Positions 28,170-37,302 of a DNA stretch of 37,302 nt are shown piece after piece. Below the pieces are notes generated by a model. The model was not told the origin of the DNA, searched no databases, and was given only the letters and a program-made list of their open reading frames with translations. The translations under genes were made by a program, and so were the position numbers. Source of the stretch: Micromonosporaceae bacterium (GTDB taxonomy: Bacteria > Actinomycetota > Actinomycetes > Mycobacteriales > Micromonosporaceae); the NCBI GenBank assembly GCA_016880465.1, contig JAEHDK010000003.1, forward strand, positions 1-37,302, read 5' to 3'. The first letter of the stretch is position 1, and every line of letters starts with the position of its first letter.

Positions 28170-28491
28170 ACGACTCGGACCGGGGCACCTCGGTAACCTG
28201 TACGGCGTCGGCGACCGCGGCGGGATCGCCCGCGGCGGGTACGGCCGCTATGGACACCACGCTGACCACGCCGCCGGCCACGACCACGACCACCGGAGTC
28301 ACCGGCGCGGCGTACACCAACAATGCTGCGCCGCGGTGCCAGCGTGGCCAACGCGGCGTACGCGACGCTCAAAGTGGACGGTCGCTACCGGCTGTACCGG
28401 GTCGACCTGCTGACGGGGCGCGCGACCGGCACCGGCGAGTTCCCCCGCCGGACGCAGGTGACCGACATGGCGACTCCCCTCGACGCGTGAG
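28170..28491 (+). pseudogene. DUF4394 protein C-terminal remnant
   Basis: GTAAMDTTLTTPPATTTTTGVTGAAYTNNAAP in one frame; RRGASVANAAYATLKVDGRYRLYRVDLLTGRATGTGEFPRRTQVTDMATPLDA* in another. Confidence 0.6.
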
Positions 28492-28506
28492 GTCGCGCCC
28501 TACGGT

Positions 28507-28540
28507 CCGTCCGGTGGCTCAATGCGGCGCCACCGGACGG
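28507..28540. terminator. Strong hairpin between convergent transcription units
   Basis: Perfect 12-bp stem CCGTCCGGTGGC / GCCACCGGACGG with 10-nt loop; no U-tract. Confidence 0.7.
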
Positions 28541-28549
28541 CACCGTCGG

Positions 28550-29413
28550 TCAGGTCGTGACGTCCCGGCGGGCGGTGAGCGTCAGGCTCCCGGCCAGGAA
28601 CAGCACCAGGTACGCACCGAGCAGGATCGTCGCCGCCGTCCCGCCTATCACGGCGGTGACACCGGGTGTCCCGTTCGGATCGCTCTGGGTCAGGGCGCCG
28701 ACCGCCCCGGCCAGTGAGCCGGCCGCCGTACCGGGCAACACGTCCGTCACGTTCGCCACCGGCCCCAGGAGCCCGGCCACGCCGCGCAGCAGGTTCTCGA
28801 CCACGAGCGACCAGACCAGGCCGAGCCCGACGGCGAGGGCGGGACCGCGGGTCAGCGTGCCGAGCAGCACTCCGGCGGCCATCCACATGGCGCTGATGAG
28901 CAGTGCCGCGCCGAACCCCTGGGCCGAGTCGGCCAGGCTGGGCCACGTCGTCGGCTGTGACTCCGCGGCGGCGACGGTGAAGGATGCGATCAGGTCGAGG
29001 ACGAACGTCACGGCGATCAACCCGGCGAGGACGATGCCGAGGGCGGCCATCGTGCCGCCGAGCGCGGTGTGCCGCCGTGGCCTGGTGGTGAAGATGGTCT
29101 TCCAGGTGCCCCAGCCGTACCCGCTGCCTACCGTGATGGCGCCGAGGATCAGCAGCAGCGCGCCGCCGAACATCGGCAACCCGGCCACCAGCGTGATCGG
29201 AGCCTGGTCGGGCATCAGGTGGCGCAGCAGGACCCTGGCCGTGGCGGCGTCGGTGATGTTCTCGGCGAACCCGCTGCCATCCCGGCTGCGATAGCTCAGG
29301 TAGTTGAACAGGTAGCCGAAGGCCAGGTTGAGCACCAACCAGGTGCCGCACAGCACCCAGGTAACGGGCCACCGGCGCAGGCGCAGCAGCTCGGCGCGCA
29401 GGCTCGCGATCAT
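28550..29413 (-). CDS. ABC transporter permease
   Basis: MIASLRAELLRLRRWPVTWVLCGTWLVLNLAFGYLF... six TM segments; ATGA overlap with ATPase gene. Confidence 0.85.
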   Translation of the reverse strand: MIASLRAELLRLRRWPVTWVLCGTWLVLNLAFGYLFNYLSYRSRDGSGFAENITDAATARVLLRHLMPDQAPITLVAGLPMFGGALLLILGAITVGSGYGWGTWKTIFTTRPRRHTALGGTMAALGIVLAGLIAVTFVLDLIASFTVAAAESQPTTWPSLADSAQGFGAALLISAMWMAAGVLLGTLTRGPALAVGLGLVWSLVVENLLRGVAGLLGPVANVTDVLPGTAAGSLAGAVGALTQSDPNGTPGVTAVIGGTAATILLGAYLVLFLAGSLTLTARRDVTT

Positions 29414-30318
29414 GATGGGATCTCCTCTCGGGTCTTGGTCATCGCGATGAAGGCGTCCTCCAGCGTCCGTTCGACCGGGCGTACCTCGGTCACCGCGACG
29501 CCGGACAGGACGAGTGCGCGATTGAGCTCGGCCGTACTGCTGGCGTCGATGGACAGCCGGAGCGCTCCGTCCTCTGTGGACACCCGCTCGGCGCCGATGA
29601 GGTTGGTGGCCACCTCGCGCGCGGTCGCCAGCGGCTCGGCGCGTACCAGCACGCTGGCCTGGCCGCGCAGGTCCGCGACCGTGCTCTCGACGAGCAACCG
29701 CCCGGCGACGATGACGCCGACCCGGTCGCAGATCTGCTCGACCTCGCCGAGCAGGTGGCTCGACAGCAGGACCGTCTGGCCGTGGTCGGCCAGCGTACGG
29801 ATCAGCTCGCGCATGTCCGCCATGCCGTTGGGGTCCAGCCCGTTGGTGGGCTCGTCGAGGATGAGCAGCTCCGGATCGCCGAGCAGCGCCGCCGCCACCC
29901 CGAGCCGCTGCTTCATGCCGAGGGAGTACGAGCGGAACCGGTCGCCGCCGCGGCCGGACAGGTCCACCAGCTCCAGGGCGGCCTCCACCGCGATGTCGTC
30001 GAGCCCGGCGTACCGGGCCAGCACCCGCAGGTTGTCCCGGCCGGTCAGGTACGGATAGAAGCCGGGACCCTCGATCAGCGCGCCGATGCGGGACAGCCCC
30101 GCCGATGCGCCGGGCGGTTGGCCGAGGACGGTGGCCTCGCCGCTGGTGGGCCGTACGAGGCCGAGCAGCATGCGCAGCGTGGTCGTCTTGCCGGCGCCGT
30201 TGGGTCCGAGGAAGCCGTACACCTCGCCGCGCCGGACGGTGAGGTCGACCCGGTCGGCGGCCAGCCGCTCGCCGTACCGCTTGGTCAGGGCTCGGGTGGT
30301 CACGATTGGTTCGGTCAT
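29410..30318 (-). CDS. ABC transporter ATP-binding protein
   Basis: Walker A GPNGAGKTTT, signature YSLGMKQRLGVAAALL, Walker B LLILDEPTNGLD. Confidence 0.95.
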   Translation of the reverse strand: MTEPIVTTRALTKRYGERLAADRVDLTVRRGEVYGFLGPNGAGKTTTLRMLLGLVRPTSGEATVLGQPPGASAGLSRIGALIEGPGFYPYLTGRDNLRVLARYAGLDDIAVEAALELVDLSGRGGDRFRSYSLGMKQRLGVAAALLGDPELLILDEPTNGLDPNGMADMRELIRTLADHGQTVLLSSHLLGEVEQICDRVGVIVAGRLLVESTVADLRGQASVLVRAEPLATAREVATNLIGAERVSTEDGALRLSIDASSTAELNRALVLSGVAVTEVRPVERTLEDAFIAMTKTREEIPS

Positions 30319-30451
30319 GCAACCCACCCTCGCCGGCCGGGCCGTCGCCGTCGTCCGCCGGTGAGCGGCTTCGCGAGTACGGGAATCTGCGTACGGCGCG
30401 TACGTCGCCGTGCTGACGGCGGGGCAGGCGCCGCCGGCCTAAGGTCGGACC

Positions 30452-31597
30452 ATGGCAGCTCGGCGTATCACCTGGCCCGACCTCGTGCTCGCGGCCGTGC
30501 TGCTCGTGTTCGGCCTGTTCGGGACCGCGGGGGCCGCCAACAACCAGGGCCAGTCGGCGCCCCTCTTGTCGTACGTCCTCGTGGCGGCCGCCTGCTTACC
30601 CCTCGTGCTCTGGCGGTTCCGGCCCACCTGGGCGTTCGCCCTGACCGGTGCGGCGACGATGACCTACCTCGGGCTGGGGTACGTATACGGGCCGATCCTG
30701 TTCGCGCTGCTCCTTGCCATCTACGGGCTGGCGGTGCGGTCCCCGGTCCGGCACACCGTCGTGAGCATGGCGGTACTGTCCGCGGCGAGCGTCGTGGCGA
30801 TCGCCATCGGCGTGCTCGCCGGCGACCGGAGCTGGACCGAGTTCCTCACGGTGGCCGCCTGGCTCGTTGTTCCGGCGGGACTCGGCACCGTGCTGAAGAT
30901 CCGCCGGGATGCGGCCGCGGACGTACGGGCCGAGCAGGCGCGCCGCGCCGTCTCCGAGGAACGGCTACAGCTCGCGCAGGAGGTCCATGACGTGGTCGGT
31001 CACGGTCTCGCGGTGATCGCGATGCAGGCGGGCGTGGCGTTGCGGGTCCTCGACCGCGAGCCGGCCCGGGTCCGGGAAGCGCTGGAGGCGATCCGGGCGA
31101 CGAGCAAGGAGGCGCTGGACGGCCTGCGGGCCGAACTGGACGCACTGCGTACGGAGTCCGCCCTGCGGGAAGCCCCCCGCCACCCGGTGCCGGGGCTGGC
31201 CGACCTGTCCGGGCTGGCCGAGCGGATCCGGTCGAGCGGGCTCCCGGTCACCATGGACCTGGGCCGGGGCGATGCGGCGCCGGACGGGGTACCTCCGGCC
31301 GTCGACCACGCGGCGTACCGGATCGTGCAGGAGTCGCTGACCAACGTGCTGCGCCACGGCGGTCCCGACGCGACCGCGCGGCTACGGATCCACCGCGACG
31401 GCACCACGCTGCACATCGAGGTCCTCGACACGGGCCGGGGCGGTGTCGCGGCGCCGGGCGGCCACGGCATCGAGGGGATGCGGGAGCGGGCCCGGGCGCT
31501 CGGCGGCGCCGTCGAGGCCGGGCCACGTCCCGCCGGCGGGTTCGCGGTGACGGCCCGGCTGCCGGCCACGACAAGCAGCTCGGGAGGGACCGGGTGA
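30452..31597 (+). CDS. Sensor histidine kinase (HisKA_3/NarL-type partner)
   Basis: N-terminal TM region; EVHDVVGHGLAVIAMQAGVALRVL; C-terminal HATPase VLDTGRGG...GHGIEGMRERARALGG. Confidence 0.93.
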   Translation: MAARRITWPDLVLAAVLLVFGLFGTAGAANNQGQSAPLLSYVLVAAACLPLVLWRFRPTWAFALTGAATMTYLGLGYVYGPILFALLLAIYGLAVRSPVRHTVVSMAVLSAASVVAIAIGVLAGDRSWTEFLTVAAWLVVPAGLGTVLKIRRDAAADVRAEQARRAVSEERLQLAQEVHDVVGHGLAVIAMQAGVALRVLDREPARVREALEAIRATSKEALDGLRAELDALRTESALREAPRHPVPGLADLSGLAERIRSSGLPVTMDLGRGDAAPDGVPPAVDHAAYRIVQESLTNVLRHGGPDATARLRIHRDGTTLHIEVLDTGRGGVAAPGGHGIEGMRERARALGGAVEAGPRPAGGFAVTARLPATTSSSGGTG

Positions 31598-32247
31598 TCC
31601 GCGTCGCCGTCGTCGACGACCAGGCGCTCGTCCGCGTGGGCCTGCGTACGCTGCTCGACACCGAGGACGACCTGGAACTCGTGGCCGAGGCCGCCGACGG
31701 CCGGGAAGGGCTGGCCGCCATCCGCCGGACGCGGCCGGACGTCGTCCTGATGGACATCCGGATGCCGCAGCTCGACGGGCTGGCGGCGCTGCGGGAGATC
31801 ACCGCCGACCCGGCACTGCGGGACGTACGGGTGGTCATGCTGACGACCTTCGAGCTCGACGAGTACGTGTTCGAGGCGCTGCGCGCGGGCGCCAGTGGCT
31901 TCGTACTCAAGGACGCGGAGCCCGAGGAACTGGTGCGGGCGGTACGGGTCGTCGCCGCCGGCGAGTCGCTGCTGTCGCCCTCGGTCACCCGCCGCGTGAT
32001 CCAGCAGCTCGCCGGGGCCGGACCCACCCGGCCGGCACCGCATCCGCAGCTGAGCCGGCTCACCGACCGGGAACGGGAGATCGTCGCCTGGGTCGCCACC
32101 GGTCGCTCGAACGATGAGATCGCGGCTGAGTTGGTGGTCAGCCCGGCCACCGTACGGACCCACGTCAGCCGCGCGATGGTCAAGCTGGGTGCGCGCGACC
32201 GGGCCCAGCTCGTCGTCTACGCCGTGCAGTCCGGCCTCACGACGTAG
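31594..32247 (+). CDS. Response regulator, LuxR/NarL family
   Basis: IRVAVVDDQALVRVGLRTLL, DVVLMDIRMP, LTDREREIVAWVATGRSNDEIAAELVVSPATVRTHVSRAMVKLGARDR. Confidence 0.95.
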   Translation: MIRVAVVDDQALVRVGLRTLLDTEDDLELVAEAADGREGLAAIRRTRPDVVLMDIRMPQLDGLAALREITADPALRDVRVVMLTTFELDEYVFEALRAGASGFVLKDAEPEELVRAVRVVAAGESLLSPSVTRRVIQQLAGAGPTRPAPHPQLSRLTDREREIVAWVATGRSNDEIAAELVVSPATVRTHVSRAMVKLGARDRAQLVVYAVQSGLTT

Positions 32248-32269
32248 CGGATGCCGGCCGCGACGGAGG

Positions 32270-33127
32270 TCACGCGCGCGCCCAGTACGCGTAGTCGAGG
32301 GTGTAGATGATGGTGCCGGCCGCGTCGGTTGCCTTGGACACGGTCACCGCGGCGACCGCGCCCTTGCTGGTGCGGACACAGAACACGTCCCCGGCATGGA
32401 CGTTCTCGACGGTCCGTTTGCCGTGCGCGTCGATGGCCGAGTCGCACGTGCCCGGTGTGGGCACGACACCGGCGTTGAGCGGTCCAACGGCCGCCCCGCC
32501 GGTGGCGATGAACCCGGTCCTGGCGGCCGTGAGATCGGCGACGTTGTCCTTGTTGGTAGCCTGGCCCTCCGCGTCACGTACGTCATCCACGTCGAAGGAG
32601 GAGCCCGAGATGGTCACCTTCGTGTCACTCAGCGAGTCCTCGGCGTACGACGGTTGCGTTACCTCCGAATAGATCGCCGCGCCGCCGCCGCCGAGGCCGA
32701 GGAGCCCGGCGACGATCAGCGCGGTCATGCCGCCACCGCCGAACCGGATCGATCCGATGTGGAATCTCTTGCTCTTGTCGATGTTGCCGCCGGCCACGTC
32801 GCCGCGCACGACACTGCCGCCGCCCACCGTCACGGTGGATCGCTGCGTCGGGATCTGCGGGCGGCCCAGGACGCTGGCCAGCCGCTTGGCGTAGTCCGGG
32901 TCGCGCATCAGCTCGTCGGCCAGGACCGCGGCGGCTAGCTCCCGCTCCTGCGTACCGCCGGGATTGCGGTGCAGGGACTCCATCGCCCGGGTGCCGGATC
33001 GGCTGCGCTCCAGCCGGTCGCGGATGACCGCGACCAGGGCGTCCCCGGCCGCATCGGTGAGCTCGGGCAGCCGCTGGGCAATCACGTTGACCGCTTCGGT
33101 GGCGAGCTCGTCAACATTCATGGCCAA
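32270..33127 (-). CDS. Single-TM hypothetical protein with Gly/Val-rich central motif
   Basis: TVTVGGGSVVRGDVAGGNIDKSKRFHIGSIRFGGGGMTALIVAGLLGLGGGGAAIY; coherent 285-aa frame. Confidence 0.72.
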   Translation of the reverse strand: MAMNVDELATEAVNVIAQRLPELTDAAGDALVAVIRDRLERSRSGTRAMESLHRNPGGTQERELAAAVLADELMRDPDYAKRLASVLGRPQIPTQRSTVTVGGGSVVRGDVAGGNIDKSKRFHIGSIRFGGGGMTALIVAGLLGLGGGGAAIYSEVTQPSYAEDSLSDTKVTISGSSFDVDDVRDAEGQATNKDNVADLTAARTGFIATGGAAVGPLNAGVVPTPGTCDSAIDAHGKRTVENVHAGDVFCVRTSKGAVAAVTVSKATDAAGTIIYTLDYAYWARA

Positions 33128-33168
33128 TCCTCACATCGATGGCGCAAGGAAGCTACCCAGCGGAGGAT

Positions 33169-36801
<3,633 letters not shown>

Positions 36802-36996
36802 CGCGCTCCTTCCGGTCAAGACCCAAGAGGCGCGCACTTTGCGGGCGCGGGGCTCTTTAGGCGTTTTTGTCCTGGTCGCCAAGCTGCCGTCAAATCCTGT
36901 CCAGGTGGCCGCAGACTACTCCGTCCACCGCGCCGTTACTTCCCGGGCGCGCGGTCGACCCGCGCCGTCCCCTACGATCTCGCCGGGGAGGTACAG

Positions 36997-37302
36997 ATGA
37001 CCACACGACGGAAACTGCTCACCGCGACCGCGGGCGGTGCGCTGGCCGCGGGCTTGTCGGTGGCCGCCGCGGCACCCGTGGCAGCGACGGCCCGCCGCCT
37101 GGTTACCCGTACGCCGGCCGCCCGTGCGACTCCCGGGCGGCTGCGGGTGGACGAGTTCGCCCTGCCGATCAGCCACCTGGGCGTGGCCTGGCAGGGCTCG
37201 GCTGCTCAGGTGCGGCTGCGTACCCGGGCCGGCTGGGGATCATGGCGTACGATCGCCGGCTGCATGGGCGGCCGGGACGGGTCCGCGGCGGAATCCTCCG
37301 GC
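36997..37302 (+). CDS. Secreted protein, probable N-terminus of a PGRP/N-acetylmuramoyl-L-alanine amidase-type protein (truncated by window)
   Basis: Tat-like signal TTRRKLLTATAGGALAAGLSVAAAAPVAA; LPISHLGVAWQGSAAQVRLRTRAGWGSWRTIAG typical of such N-terminal regions; open to window end. Confidence 0.6.
   Translation, partial: MTTRRKLLTATAGGALAAGLSVAAAAPVAATARRLVTRTPAARATPGRLRVDEFALPISHLGVAWQGSAAQVRLRTRAGWGSWRTIAGCMGGRDGSAAESSG

Noticed and set aside
28550-30322. 590-aa minus-strand ORF as one protein
   Set aside because: Its N-terminal part is an out-of-frame shadow of the ABC ATPase; only the C-terminal part from 29413 is the real permease
28550-32247. ABC exporter with histidine kinase/response regulator as a novel system
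   Set aside because: Common actinobacterial arrangement; ordinary by family and layout
36802-36996. Cobalamin or SAM riboswitch upstream of metH
   Set aside because: No recognisable B12-box or SAM riboswitch core in this short intergenic region; a covariance-model search would be decisive

Overview
High-GC actinobacterial chromosomal DNA (the look is Micromonosporaceae/Streptomyces-like; this is inferred from composition and gene families, no search was run). I see about 33 credible protein genes, no tRNA/rRNA, no CRISPR and no transposase. Main blocks: (1) 1-5.8 kb, a partly decayed region: MarR regulator beginning in a (GGGT)7 tract, epoxide-hydrolase remnant, truncated HTH gene abutting an ABC ATPase that lacks Walker A, and a frame-broken MacB-like permease; (2) 7.1-9.8 kb, a DosR-regulon-like stress island (Hsp20, DUF1876, double UspA, Ddn-type deazaflavin reductase) with a DosR-box-like palindrome; (3) secreted hydrolases, including a protein with two different SGNH/GDSL catalytic domains; (4) a six-Asp-box propeller gene overlapping a MoaD/ThiS-like gene ending in Gly-Gly; (5) an ECF sigma/anti-sigma pair divergent from a lipoprotein/cytochrome b operon, with matching promoter-like elements on both strands; (6) an operon with 4-nt overlaps encoding a GalE-like epimerase fused to an MGDG-synthase-like glycosyltransferase, a polysaccharide deacetylase and a DMT-type transporter; (7) ABC exporter plus two-component system, and cobalamin-dependent metH. 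The best candidates for an undescribed system are the epimerase-glycosyltransferase fusion operon, the propeller/MoaD pair and the divergent ECF unit.
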